Below are positions 1 to 8,009 of a stretch of 64,000 bases of DNA, piece by piece (within the stretch, counting starts at the first letter, position 1; every line of letters starts with the position of its first letter). The position numbers were made by a program, and so were the translations under genes. The notes under the pieces were generated by a model, which did not search any database, was not told the origin of the DNA, and was given only the letters and a program-made list of their open reading frames with translations. Source of the DNA: Allobosea sp. BK604 (lineage in GTDB: Bacteria; Pseudomonadota; Alphaproteobacteria; Rhizobiales; Beijerinckiaceae); contig NZ_SLZF01000001.1 of assembly GCF_004341515.1 (NCBI RefSeq), forward strand, positions 248,001-312,000. Reading direction: 5' to 3'.

Positions 1-1
1 G

Positions 2-862
2 CTGGGCGAGGCCTTCGGACTGACCAGGCCGCCGCGCCGCGTCGAGGTCTACGATAACTCGCACATCATGGGCACGAACGCGGTCGGCGGCATGGTCGTC
101 GCCGGGCGGGACGGTTTCATGAAGAGCCATTACCGCACCTTCAATATCTCGGCCGACACCATCGCCGGCGACGATTTCGGCATGATGCGCGAGGTGCTGA
201 AGCGGCGCTTTACGCGCCTGGCGAAGGAAAATGGCCAGCAGGCGCCGGCGCCAGACGAAGCGCCGGAAGCCCCTGTGACCGGCCTCGAGGAGGCAGGCAC
301 CGGCTTTGTCGGGGGTTCGAGTCGCTCTCCCGCTGCCATCCCTGACGAGGCTCAGGCCGACATGCTGCCCTCGGCTGCGCCTGAGCCGGCCGAAGACGAC
401 ACCGCCTTCCCCTCGCGACCCGATCTCGTCATCGTCGACGGCGGCAAGGGCCAGTTCGAGGCGGCGCGCACGATCATGGCCGAATGCGGCGTCACCGATA
501 TCGCGCTCGTCGCCATCGCCAAGGGCGAGGATCGCAACGCCATGCGCGAGACCTTCTTCATGGCGGGCAAGGAGCCCTTCAAGCTGCCGCCGCGCGATCC
601 CGCCCTGTTCTTCATCCAGCGCCTGCGCGATGAGGCGCATCGCTTCGCCATCGGCACGCATCGCGCCCGCCGCAAGCGCGACCTCACCAAGAACCCGCTC
701 GACGAGATTCCCGGCATCGGCCCCTCCCGCAAACGGGCGCTGCTGCTCCATTTCGGCACCGTGAAGGCGATCCAGCGCGCCAAGCTCGACGACCTCATGC
801 GCACGCCGGGCGTCAACGCAGCCACCGCCAAGGCCGTGCATGACTTTTTTCACGATGCCTGA
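2..862 (+). CDS. uvrC: Excinuclease ABC subunit C, C-terminal part (5' end lies before the window)
   Basis: This is the C-terminal portion of UvrC, which makes both incisions during nucleotide excision repair with UvrA and UvrB. About 286 codons are visible, in frame from base 2. The motif [10 protein letters not shown], about 15 residues in, begins the RNase H-like endonuclease domain, and VDGGKGQ about 130 residues later continues it. Between them is a Pro/Ala/Glu-rich insert of about 65 residues of the sort common in alphaproteobacterial UvrC. The last 60 residues hold the tandem helix-hairpin-helix DNA-binding region ([13 protein letters not shown], then [12 protein letters not shown]). 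It ends in TGA, and pgsA follows on the same strand about 65 bases on. Only the missing N-terminal GIY-YIG half cannot be assessed. Confidence 0.97.
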   Translation: MGEAFGLTRPPRRVEVYDNSHIMGTNAVGGMVVAGRDGFMKSHYRTFNISADTIAGDDFGMMREVLKRRFTRLAKENGQQAPAPDEAPEAPVTGLEEAGTGFVGGSSRSPAAIPDEAQADMLPSAAPEPAEDDTAFPSRPDLVIVDGGKGQFEAARTIMAECGVTDIALVAIAKGEDRNAMRETFFMAGKEPFKLPPRDPALFFIQRLRDEAHRFAIGTHRARRKRDLTKNPLDEIPGIGPSRKRALLLHFGTVKAIQRAKLDDLMRTPGVNAATAKAVHDFFHDA

Positions 863-928
863 GGCGTCTGGCCGCCTCGCGGGATTGCGTGTTGACGCTG
901 TCACAACCCTGCTGTTTTGGTGGAGGCC

Positions 929-1540
929 GTGACGATATTTCCGGACGCAATCAAGCGGCGCGGCCCGTGGTCGCTGCCCAACCTGCTGACCTACGGTCGG
1001 ATCGTGGCGATCCCGGCTCTGGTGGCGCTGCTGTTCTGGCCGCGCGACGACTGGATGCGCTGGTGCGCGCTGGCGATCTATGTCGGCGCCGCCGTCACTG
1101 ATTATCTCGACGGCTGGATCGCTCGCGCCTGGAGCCAGCAATCGGCGATCGGCCGCATGCTCGACCCGATCGCCGACAAGCTGCTCGTCTGCGCGCTGCT
1201 GCTGATGCTGGTCGCCGACGGCACGATCCATAGCTGGTCGCTCTGGGCCGCTATCGTCATCCTCTGCCGCGAAATCCTCGTCTCGGGCCTGCGCGAATTC
1301 CTGGCCGAGCTCAAGGTCAGCGTTCCCGTCAGCAACGTGGCGAAATGGAAGACGACGGCGCAACTGCTCGCGCTCGGCTTCCTCGTCGCCGGCCCCGCGG
1401 GCGACAAGGTTCTGCCCTATAATACCCAGATCGGCATTGTCATGCTGTGGCTGGCCGCGCTTCTCACCATGTATACGGGGTGGGATTACTTCAACGCGGG
1501 CATCCGACACCTCGTTGAGGAGGACGAGCGCGCACCATGA
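929..1540 (+). CDS. pgsA: CDP-diacylglycerol--glycerol-3-phosphate 3-phosphatidyltransferase
   Basis: An integral membrane enzyme that makes phosphatidylglycerol phosphate, the committed step to phosphatidylglycerol and cardiolipin. The CDP-alcohol phosphotransferase signature D-x2-D-G-x2-A-R-x8-G-x3-D-x3-D is complete, from DYLDGWIARAW to GRMLDPIADK. Several hydrophobic segments surround it. The start is uncertain. GTG at 929 follows a GGTGGAGG ribosome site but with only 2 bases of spacing; GTG at 920 and TTG at 917 are in frame just upstream. No ATG exists near the conserved N-terminus SLPNLLTYGR. The stop codon overlaps moaD by 4 bases, suggesting translational coupling in a uvrC-pgsA-moaD-moaE run that recurs in Rhizobiales. 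Confidence 0.95.
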   Translation: MTIFPDAIKRRGPWSLPNLLTYGRIVAIPALVALLFWPRDDWMRWCALAIYVGAAVTDYLDGWIARAWSQQSAIGRMLDPIADKLLVCALLLMLVADGTIHSWSLWAAIVILCREILVSGLREFLAELKVSVPVSNVAKWKTTAQLLALGFLVAGPAGDKVLPYNTQIGIVMLWLAALLTMYTGWDYFNAGIRHLVEEDERAP

Positions 1541-1830
1541 CCATGACCGAAACGCTGACCGAGACCCGAACCCGGACCCTGAAGCTCGTCTATTTCGCCT
1601 GGGTGCGCGAGCGCATCGGGCTCGCCGAGGAGAAGGTCGAGCTGCCCGCCGAGACGCGGACGATCGCCGATCTCGTACGCTGGCTGAAGACGCGCGGCGA
1701 GGGCTACGAGGCCGCCTTCGACAATGAGGCCATCGTGCGCGCGGCGATCGACCACAGCCACGTCAAGCCGGATGCGGTGATTGCCGACGCAAGCGAGATC
1801 GCTTTCTTCCCGCCGATGACGGGCGGCTGA
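1537..1830 (+). CDS. moaD: Molybdopterin synthase sulfur-carrier subunit
   Basis: A ubiquitin-fold small subunit of molybdopterin synthase. Its C-terminal glycine is thiocarboxylated and delivers sulfur to precursor Z for the molybdenum cofactor. The 97-residue protein ends in FFPPMTGG, carrying the obligatory Gly-Gly tail. The body matches the family's usual 80-100 residues (LKLVYFAWVRERIG then IADLVRWLK). The N-terminal Thr-rich stretch means the true start could be the ATG two codons in. It overlaps pgsA by four bases upstream and shares one base with moaE downstream, so the pair is probably translated in a coupled manner. Confidence 0.95.
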   Translation: MTMTETLTETRTRTLKLVYFAWVRERIGLAEEKVELPAETRTIADLVRWLKTRGEGYEAAFDNEAIVRAAIDHSHVKPDAVIADASEIAFFPPMTGG

Positions 1831-2306
1831 TGCCTGAAGCGGGGGCTGAGATGATCCCGGTCATCCGCATTCAAGCCGAGGATTTCGACCTCAACGCCGA
1901 GGTGGCGGCCCTGACCGGCGGCCGTGCCGATATCGGCGCGATCGTCACCTTCGCCGGACTCTGCCGCGACGAAGGCGGCAGGCTGACGGCGCTCGAGCTC
2001 GAGCATTATCCCGGCATGGCCGAGGCCGAGATCGGCCGCGTCGCGGCCGAGGCCGCCAACCGCTGGCCCTTGAGCGGGCTCGTCGCCATCCATCGCCATG
2101 GCATGATCAAGCCCGGCGAGCAGATCGTGCTGGTCGTCGCCGCCTCCGCCCATCGCCGCGCTGCTTTCGAGGCAGCCGAATTCATGATGGATTACCTGAA
2201 GACCCGCGCCCCGTTCTGGAAGCGCGAGCACCTCGTCGACGGCAGCACGGGCAGCTGGGTCGAGGCCAAGGGCGAAGACGACAAGGCAGCCGAACGCTGG
2301 AGCTGA
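1830..2306 (+). CDS. moaE: Molybdopterin synthase catalytic subunit
   Basis: The large catalytic subunit, which pairs with MoaD to put the dithiolene sulfurs into molybdopterin. Recognisable family features are IVTFAGLCRDEG near residue 45, LELEHYPGMAEAEI, the RHGMIKPGEQIVLV strand, and the C-terminal region FMMDYLKTRAPFWKRE with its conserved lysines. At 158 residues it is the normal size. The ATG at 1830 overlaps the last base of the moaD stop; ATG at 1851 (MIPVIRIQ) is an equally plausible start that fits homologues better. It directly follows moaD. Confidence 0.96.
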   Translation: MPEAGAEMIPVIRIQAEDFDLNAEVAALTGGRADIGAIVTFAGLCRDEGGRLTALELEHYPGMAEAEIGRVAAEAANRWPLSGLVAIHRHGMIKPGEQIVLVVAASAHRRAAFEAAEFMMDYLKTRAPFWKREHLVDGSTGSWVEAKGEDDKAAERWS

Positions 2307-2310
2307 CGAT

Positions 2311-3393
2311 ATGTGCGGGGGATGGGGCCGAGGGAAGCTCGCCGTGCAGGCGGGCGCGCTGCTGCTGACTGTGACCGGCGCCGCGCAGGCGCAGACGCAG
2401 CGGCCCGGGGAGAGCAAGACCTTCCGCGAGTGGCTCGCCGGCTGCGACAATATCAAGAGCTGCACCGCCATTTCGTTGCCCGATGAAAGCACCACGGATA
2501 TCGGCTTCCTCAAGCTCGAGCGCCCCGCCGGTCCCGACGGCGCCGTGTCGATGTCGCTCACCCTCACCGGCAGCAAGCTCAAGGCGCCGCTGATGATCGC
2601 GCTCGCGCTCGACGACGCGCCCTATGGCAGCCCCTCGGCTGCCAAGGTCGCGGATCCCGAGACCGCGCGCCTCGTCTTCTCGCCGGCCGACGCGGATGCG
2701 CTGCTGAACGCCATGCGCAAGGCGACCAAGCTCTCCGCCACCATGGCCGGCACGACCTATACGATCTCGCTCGCCGGCTCGGTCGCCGCCCTGCTCTGGA
2801 TCGACGAGAAGCAGGGGCGGCTCAACACGGTGTCTGCTCTGATCCGCAAGGGCCCGGCGGCGGCGAGCACCGTGCCGAAGGCACCGGCACTGCCGGTGAT
2901 CAGCGCCAGGGCGAGCGGGCCGCAATTCGACGAGGCAAAGGCGAAATCGCTGGGTGCCGCGCTGCGCAAGCGGCTCGAAATCATCGATCCCAAGGCCTGC
3001 ACCACTGATGACGGTTCCTTCCGCGACGCCGACCAGGCCTGGCCGCTCGCCGGCGGCTACACGCTGATCGGAATCCCCTGCGGCAGCGGCGCCTACAACG
3101 TCTCGACCGGCTACTGGATGATCAGGGGCGATGCGATGACGAGCGCCGACAGGGTCAACTTCGGGCGCGACAACGACAACACGCTGATCAATTCAGGCTA
3201 TGCGCCGAACGCTGGCGAGATGGTCTATTTCGCCAAGGCCCGCGGCGTCGGCGATTGCGGCCAAACCGGCAGCTTTGCCTGGACCGGCGAGGCGTTCGTC
3301 ATGAGCGCACTGCAAACGATGGACGCATGCCGCCAGCTGCCCTCCGAGGAGTGGCTGACGCTCTTTCGCAGCGAGGTGAAGGTGGTGAAGTGA
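2311..3393 (+). CDS. Secreted DUF1176 family protein
   Basis: A 360-residue protein with an N-terminal hydrophobic signal (LAVQAGALLLTVTGAAQAQ, predicted cleavage after AQA), so it is probably periplasmic. The mature part resembles the DUF1176 family: TFREWLAGCDNIKSC near the N-terminus, Cys pairs, and repeated beta-rich blocks ending LQTMDACRQLPSEEW. Family function is unknown. It starts 4 bases after moaE, so it is probably co-transcribed with the moa genes. Its TGA stop sits inside the stem of a strong terminator, which marks it as the last gene of the uvrC-moaE transcription unit. Confidence 0.85.
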   Translation: MCGGWGRGKLAVQAGALLLTVTGAAQAQTQRPGESKTFREWLAGCDNIKSCTAISLPDESTTDIGFLKLERPAGPDGAVSMSLTLTGSKLKAPLMIALALDDAPYGSPSAAKVADPETARLVFSPADADALLNAMRKATKLSATMAGTTYTISLAGSVAALLWIDEKQGRLNTVSALIRKGPAAASTVPKAPALPVISARASGPQFDEAKAKSLGAALRKRLEIIDPKACTTDDGSFRDADQAWPLAGGYTLIGIPCGSGAYNVSTGYWMIRGDAMTSADRVNFGRDNDNTLINSGYAPNAGEMVYFAKARGVGDCGQTGSFAWTGEAFVMSALQTMDACRQLPSEEWLTLFRSEVKVVK

Positions 3394-3419
3394 GCGGCGG
3401 ACGCCGCTCACTTGTCTTT
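3388..3419 (+). terminator. Rho-independent terminator after the DUF1176 gene
   Basis: An 11-bp perfect stem (AAGTGAGCGGC pairing with GCCGCTCACTT, loop GGAC) is followed by GTCTTTT. The stem contains the TGA stop of the upstream gene. It ends the moa/DUF1176 transcription unit immediately before the repeat at 3421. Confidence 0.8.
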
Positions 3420-3420
3420 T

Positions 3421-3522
3421 AGAGCATTTTCGAGCGAAGTGGATACCGGTTCGCGTGAAGAAAATGCGTCAAAACAAGTAGATAGAGAATTTTCGCGATT
3501 CGAAGAAACGCGGAAATGCTCT
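3421..3522 (+). repeat. 102-bp palindromic intergenic repeat, copy A
   Basis: The element has inverted ends AGAGCATTT and AAATGCTCT. As far as I can read it, it is identical over all 102 bp to the reverse complement of 24417-24518. It contains two internal hairpins, one formed by GCATTTTC with GAAAATGC and, inside it, GCGAA with TTCGC. No coding potential is apparent. It abuts a second, different repeat starting at 3523. Confidence 0.9.
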
Positions 3523-3620
3523 AGCGCATCGGCCCGAAACGTGGCTTGCGGTTTTCGGAAGAGCCGATGCGAAAACAAGCAGCTGGATCATCGGACCGGA
3601 TACGATATCCGGTCCGATCT
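3523..3620 (+). repeat. About 97-bp palindromic intergenic repeat of a second family, copy A
   Basis: It begins AGCGCATCGG and contains a hairpin of GCATCGG with CCGATGC enclosing a CCGAAA/TTTTCGG stem. This is followed by a palindrome in which ATCGGACCGGAT pairs with ATATCCGGTCCGAT. A similar but not identical copy lies at 21458-21556. It ends about 10 bases from the ilvE stop codon and may act as that gene's 3' structure. Confidence 0.85.
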
Positions 3621-3629
3621 AGCTGGCGC

Positions 3630-4517
3630 TCAGGCCGCCTTGGCGGAGGGGCGCACGGCGGCGGAGTAATCCTCCATGATCACCTTGCCCATATTGCCGG
3701 TGATGAACTTGTAGGGGCCGATCTCGGAGACCAGCGTCACCTCGGCGGCCGAGCCGGTGATGAAGCATTCCGAGAAGCCCTCGAGCTCGTCCGGACGGAT
3801 GCGGCGCTCGATCACCTCGAAGCCGCGCTGCTTGCACAGCTCGATCACCGACTGGCGGGTGATGCCGTTCAGGAAGCGATCGGCCTGCGGCGTATGGATC
3901 ACGCCATCCTTGATGAAGAAGATATTGGCGCCGGTGCATTCGGCGACATTGCCTTCCCAGTCGAGCATCATCGCGTCGGCATAGCCGGCGCGCTCGGCCT
4001 TATGCTTCGAGAGCGTGCAGATCATGTAGAGGCCCGCCGCCTTGGCATGAACCGGCGCGCAGGCCGGGTCCGGCCGGCGGTATTCGGCGATGTCGAGCCG
4101 CACGCCCTTCAGCTTCTGGGCCATGTCGTACATGCTCGGCCATTCCCACACCGCGATCGCGGTATGGATCGAGTTATTGAGGCCGGACACCGCCATCATC
4201 TCCGAGCCGCGCCAGGCGACGGGGCGGATATAGGCGTCCTTCAGCCCGTTCTCGCGCAGGCAGAGATATTTGGCCTCGTCGATCTCGGCGACCGAATAGG
4301 GGATGTCGAAATCCATCAGCTCGGCCGATTTGTGGAACCGCTTCGAATGCTCGGTGCACTTGTAGATGACGCCGTCATAGGAGCGCTCGCCCTCGAAGAC
4401 ACAGGAGCCGTAGTGCAGCCCATGGGTGAGTACGTGCACCTTGGCGTCCTTCCACGGCACGAGCTTGCCGTCGAACCAGATCACGCCGTCGCGCTGGTCG
4501 AAAGGAATGACAGACAT
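3630..4517 (-). CDS. ilvE: Branched-chain amino acid aminotransferase
   Basis: A PLP-dependent fold-type IV transaminase interconverting Val/Leu/Ile with their 2-oxo acids. It is 295 residues, the usual size. Visible landmarks are HGLHYGSCVFEGERSY near residue 40, the region expected to hold the PLP lysine, VHAKAAGLYM (K near residue 150), the EGNVAECTGANIFF strand, and GITRQSVIEL in the phosphate-binding region. The start at 4517 is preceded by AGAGGAG at good spacing. It diverges from a marR gene with a shared operator-like palindrome between them, suggesting local control. Confidence 0.95.
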   Translation of the reverse strand: MSVIPFDQRDGVIWFDGKLVPWKDAKVHVLTHGLHYGSCVFEGERSYDGVIYKCTEHSKRFHKSAELMDFDIPYSVAEIDEAKYLCLRENGLKDAYIRPVAWRGSEMMAVSGLNNSIHTAIAVWEWPSMYDMAQKLKGVRLDIAEYRRPDPACAPVHAKAAGLYMICTLSKHKAERAGYADAMMLDWEGNVAECTGANIFFIKDGVIHTPQADRFLNGITRQSVIELCKQRGFEVIERRIRPDELEGFSECFITGSAAEVTLVSEIGPYKFITGNMGKVIMEDYSAAVRPSAKAA

Positions 4518-4664
4518 GGGCAACTCCTCTTGAACGTTCTTTTGCCCGGGACTCCGCCACAGCCTCTCGCCGGGCGCAAGCGCGGAACGAATGCTGCGCG
4601 ACAACAGGCAAATGCGACATATTCAGTCGCGCGGCATGCTTGACCGGTAATCTTCCGTCTGAGA

Positions 4665-4685
4665 TATGTCAACATGGCTGACATA
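4665..4685. promoter_or_regulatory. Operator-like inverted repeat between ilvE and marR
   Basis: TATGTCA and TGACATA form perfect 7-bp arms around a 7-base spacer, in the 180-bp gap between divergent ilvE and the marR-type gene. The size and spacing suit a winged-helix MarR dimer. It spans the ATG at 4674, which argues that the regulator starts at 4701 instead. Binding is inferred. Confidence 0.55.
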
Positions 4686-4700
4686 AAAAGGGAGCGCGCC

Positions 4701-5207
4701 ATGACCGATGCGCAAGTCGGAGCGACCGAAGCGCCCCGGCCCGCCCGCGCTGCGGACGTGCCTTACGAGCTGATCGAGCTCCTGTTCTTCGCCTATCGCG
4801 ATTTCGTCAGCGACCCGGACCGCATCCTCGCCGATTATAATTTCGGCCGGGCCCATCATCGCGTCCTGCATTTCGTGCAGCGCCGCCCCGGCCTGACCAT
4901 CGCCGAATTGCTCGACATCCTGCAGATCACCAAGCAGAGCCTCAACCGCGTGCTGAAGGAGCTGGTCGAGACCGGCTTCGTCGAATCCCGCATGGGCACG
5001 CAGGACAAGCGGCAGCGCAATCTCTACGCCACGACCTCGGGCCGCGAGCTCGCCATCAGGCTGGCGCAGCTGCAGGCGAAGCGCGTCAATGCCGCCCTCG
5101 CCATTGTCGGACCCGAGGCGGGCGACATCGTCGCGCGCTATCTCGCCGGGCTGATCGACCCGTCCGAGCGCAAGAAAGTACTGAACGCGCTCGCCCAGCC
5201 GGATTGA
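4701..5207 (+). CDS. MarR family transcriptional regulator
   Basis: A 168-residue winged-helix regulator. The DNA-binding core reads HHRVLHFVQRRPGLTIAELL, then ITKQSLNRVLKELVETGFVE (recognition helix), and the wing DKRQRNLYATTSGRELA. Helices at both ends would form the dimer interface. ATG 4701 is chosen over ATG 4674 because GGGAGCG precedes it at proper spacing and because the upstream ATG lies within a palindrome. It is divergent from ilvE, so it probably regulates itself and ilvE. The ligand is unknown. Confidence 0.9.
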   Translation: MTDAQVGATEAPRPARAADVPYELIELLFFAYRDFVSDPDRILADYNFGRAHHRVLHFVQRRPGLTIAELLDILQITKQSLNRVLKELVETGFVESRMGTQDKRQRNLYATTSGRELAIRLAQLQAKRVNAALAIVGPEAGDIVARYLAGLIDPSERKKVLNALAQPD

Positions 5208-5380
5208 AGCCGAACCTCGTCCGGCGCGAAGGCGTCGCGTCCGTAGGGCACGGTTTCAAAAGGTTAGACAATGTTATCCGGCCCGCGACGACGAGCAGCC
5301 CCCGAGCCTGACCGGTCTGTGCTATCTATGGAGCGAAAAGCGCGGCCCGGATCGAGCCGCCGACGCAAAAAGGAGCCCAG

Positions 5381-6109
5381 ATGGCCGCAAGCAGCGCGCT
5401 CAAGCCAGTGCCCGACGAGGCACCGCATATCCTGGTGATCGACGACGACCGCCGGTTGCGCGATTTGCTGGCGCGCTTCCTCGGCGATCACGGCTACCGC
5501 GTCACCACTGCCGCCAATGCGGCCGAGGCCGATTCCCGGCTGACGCATCTCGTCTTCGACGCGATCGTGCTCGACATCATGATGCCGGGCGAGAACGGCT
5601 TCGATTTCGCGCGTCGCTTCCGCGGCGAGTCCAATATCCCGATCCTGATGCTGACGGCCCGGGCCGACAGCGCCGACCGCATCAACGGATTGGAAATCGG
5701 CGTCGACGACTACCTGCCCAAGCCGTTCGAGCCGCGTGAACTGATCCTGCGCCTCGGCAACATCATGAAGCGGACAGTGGTCGTCGATACCGCCCAATCC
5801 GGCACACGCCCGGATTTCGTCCGCTTCGGCCCCTTCATCTACGGGCTGGCGCGCGGCGAGCTCAGGCAGGGCGAAGAGACCATTCGCCTGACCGAGCGCG
5901 AGCGCGAGATCCTGACCACGCTGGCCGAGCATGCCGGCGAGCATGTCCCGCGCGAGCAGCTCGCGGCGCAAGGCTCCGCCGCCAACGACCGCACCATCGA
6001 TGTCCAGATCAACCGGCTGCGCCGCAAGATCGAGCGCGATCCGGCCGATCCGCTCTATCTCCAGACCGTCCGCGGCATCGGCTACCGGCTGGTGACGGAC
6101 CGCGGGTAA
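5381..6109 (+). CDS. Two-component response regulator, OmpR/PhoB type
   Basis: A receiver domain (residues about 15-130) with the acidic pair IDDDRR, phospho-acceptor Asp in VLDIMMPG, Thr/Ser in LMLTARAD and Lys in YLPKPFEP. A winged-helix output domain follows (LTEREREILTTLAEH, then TIDVQINRLRRKIE and RGIGYRLV at the end). At 242 residues it is the OmpR size. It lies 6 bases upstream of a histidine kinase gene and forms one operon with it. The stimulus is not evident from sequence; it resembles EnvZ/OmpR-type pairs. Confidence 0.95.
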   Translation: MAASSALKPVPDEAPHILVIDDDRRLRDLLARFLGDHGYRVTTAANAAEADSRLTHLVFDAIVLDIMMPGENGFDFARRFRGESNIPILMLTARADSADRINGLEIGVDDYLPKPFEPRELILRLGNIMKRTVVVDTAQSGTRPDFVRFGPFIYGLARGELRQGEETIRLTEREREILTTLAEHAGEHVPREQLAAQGSAANDRTIDVQINRLRRKIERDPADPLYLQTVRGIGYRLVTDRG

Positions 6110-6115
6110 CGACCG

Positions 6116-7564
6116 ATGTCGAGCGAAACCCATCACGCGCGCCTCGCCCAGGCCGCCGGTCTCGGCCTTGGCCGAGTCCGCGCCGCCATCGAGCGCGGAT
6201 GGGCGGGGCTGGCGCTTAGCCTGAGGCCGTTGCTCAAATTCGGCGAGCGGCCCTTTCGCCTCATCGGCCGCTACATGCCGAAGGGGCTCTATCCCCGCGC
6301 GCTGGTCATCGTCATCGCGCCGGTGGTGCTGCTGCAATCGGTCGTCGCCTATGTCTTCATGGAGCGGCACTGGCAGACGGTGACGCAGCGCCTGTCCTCG
6401 GCGGTGGCTTCGGAAATCTCGGCGCTGATCGATGTCTACGAGAGCTATCCGCAGGATGCCGATGCCTCCGTGCTCGCCCGCATCGCCCAGAATCGGCTCG
6501 GCATGGATGTCGACATCATCCCCGATACGGACCTGCCGCCGCCGGGCCCGCGGCCATTCTTCTCGTTGCTCGATTCAGCGCTCTCGGCCGAGCTCAGTCA
6601 GCAGGTCGCAAGGCCCTTCTGGCTCGACACGGTCGGCCGCTCCAGCCTGATCGAGATCAGGATCAAGCTCGGCCCCAACGTCATGCGCGTACTGACGCGG
6701 CGCAGCCAGGCCTATGCCTCGAACAGCCATATTTTCCTGATCTGGATGATCGGCACCTCGCTGATCCTGCTGACCATCGCCGTGCTCTTCCTGCGCAACC
6801 AGATCAGGCCGATCCTGCGCCTCGCCGACGCGGCCGAGGCCTTCGGCAAGGGCCGCGAGCCGGAATTCCGCCCGCGCGGCGCCCGCGAGGTCCGCCGTGC
6901 CGGCAATGCCTTCATCGAGATGAAGCGCCGCATCGAGCGCGCCATGGGCGAGCGCACCACGATGCTGAACGGCGTCAGCCACGACCTGCGCACCATCCTC
7001 ACCCGGTTCAAGCTCTCACTCGCGCTGCTGGAGCGATCCCCCGACCTCGACGCCCTCGAAAAGGATGTCGACGAGATGAGCCGCATGCTCGAGGATTATC
7101 TCGCCTTCGCCCGCGGCGATGCCGGCGAGGCCGCGGTCGAGACCGATATCCGCGCCCTGCTCGAAGACCTGAAATCCGACGCCGAGCGCCAGGGCCACCA
7201 GACCCATCTCAAGGTCGTCGGCGATCCGCTGGTGGTAATCAGGCCCGATGCCTTCCGCCGCCTGCTCACCAATCTCGTTTCCAACGCCTCGCGCTTCGGC
7301 GACAGCATCGCGATCAGCGCCACCCACGATGCGCGCTACCTCATCGTGATGGTCGATGATGACGGGCCGGGCATCCCCCCCGACCAGCGCGAGGACGTCT
7401 TCCGCCCGTTCTTCCGCCTCGACGAGGCCCGCAATGTCGATAGCGGCGGCACGGGCCTCGGGCTCGCCATCGCCCGCGACATCGCCCGCGCGCATGGCGG
7501 CGACATCATTCTGGGCGACTCCCCACTCGGCGGCTTGCGTGCGACGGTGCGGCTGCCCGTCTAG
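6116..7564 (+). CDS. HAMP-domain sensor histidine kinase, EnvZ-like
   Basis: A 482-residue membrane kinase. Transmembrane segments are near residues 62-84 (ALVIVIAPVVLLQSVV) and 200-222 (FLIWMIGTSLILLTIAV), enclosing a periplasmic sensor of about 115 residues. Next come a HAMP domain, the H-box SHDLRTILTRFK, N-box LLTNLVSNASRFG, G1 DDDGPGIPP and G2 GGTGLGLAIARD. The H-box has Ile where nearly all kinases of this class have Pro after HDLRT. It forms an operon with the response regulator. The stop TAG coincides with the edge of the repeat at 7563. Confidence 0.94.
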   Translation: MSSETHHARLAQAAGLGLGRVRAAIERGWAGLALSLRPLLKFGERPFRLIGRYMPKGLYPRALVIVIAPVVLLQSVVAYVFMERHWQTVTQRLSSAVASEISALIDVYESYPQDADASVLARIAQNRLGMDVDIIPDTDLPPPGPRPFFSLLDSALSAELSQQVARPFWLDTVGRSSLIEIRIKLGPNVMRVLTRRSQAYASNSHIFLIWMIGTSLILLTIAVLFLRNQIRPILRLADAAEAFGKGREPEFRPRGAREVRRAGNAFIEMKRRIERAMGERTTMLNGVSHDLRTILTRFKLSLALLERSPDLDALEKDVDEMSRMLEDYLAFARGDAGEAAVETDIRALLEDLKSDAERQGHQTHLKVVGDPLVVIRPDAFRRLLTNLVSNASRFGDSIAISATHDARYLIVMVDDDGPGIPPDQREDVFRPFFRLDEARNVDSGGTGLGLAIARDIARAHGGDIILGDSPLGGLRATVRLPV

Positions 7565-7662
7565 AACATTGTCGAGCGAAGTGGGCACCGGTTCGCGTGA
7601 AGACAATGCGATAAAGCACGAGCCTGGAGAATTTTTCGCGCTTCGAAGAAACGCGGACATGC
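7563..7662 (+). repeat. Diverged copy of the 102-bp palindromic repeat, copy C
   Basis: It aligns along its whole length with the repeat at 3421 in the same orientation (shared CGAGCGAAGTGG, ACCGGTTCGCGTGAAG, TTCGAAGAAACGCGG). The outer stem changed from CATTTTC/GAAAATG to CATTGTC/GACAATG, a compensatory pair that keeps the hairpin. Its first bases form the stop codon of the histidine kinase gene. Confidence 0.8.
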
Positions 7663-7794
7663 TTCAGGTCGCAGCATTGTCAGATTGTGGCCTGCAGCTT
7701 GGACGAATCAGGCCCGCGAGCCGCGCTTCCATGGCAAGACGCTCTTGTCCCGCCTCCCTTTCCGGTCCATGCAACCGCAACGCGATGACCATGG

Positions 7795-7989
7795 GTGAGC
7801 GACGTGACGAGTTCGAGCCTTGCCATCAAGATCGTGCTGGCCCTGATCGGCTGTTTCCTCGGCGCCTATGTCGGGCAGGAGCTTCTCGGAGGCGCCGCAC
7901 TCGGCTGGGCGGTGACGGGCGCGATCGTCGCCACCTTCTGCTATCCGCTGTTCCAGACGCTCTTGGCGTGGCGGCAGAGCCGCCAGTGA
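7795..7989 (+). CDS. Small membrane protein of unknown function
   Basis: A 64-residue protein starting at GTG, with two predicted membrane helices: IKIVLALIGCFLGAYVGQEL (about 10-29) and a second at about 36-56 (WAVTGAIVATFCYPLFQTLL). The glycine-rich junction and short charged tail (WRQSRQ) are typical of small inner-membrane proteins. I do not recognise a family. The upstream 130 bases hold no clear ribosome site, so the start is tentative. The next gene converges on it from the other strand. Confidence 0.6.
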   Translation: MSDVTSSSLAIKIVLALIGCFLGAYVGQELLGGAALGWAVTGAIVATFCYPLFQTLLAWRQSRQ

Positions 7990-8009
7990 CCGCCAGAGCC
8001 TGACGCCAC

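Noticed and set aside
861..878. GAGGCG/CGCCTC hairpin after uvrC as a terminator
   Set aside because: Only 6 bp and no T-run; likely incidental in GC-rich sequence.
3546..4643. A 365-codon plus-strand frame over ilvE
   Set aside because: It begins inside a repeat and runs antisense to ilvE. The composition is shadow-like.
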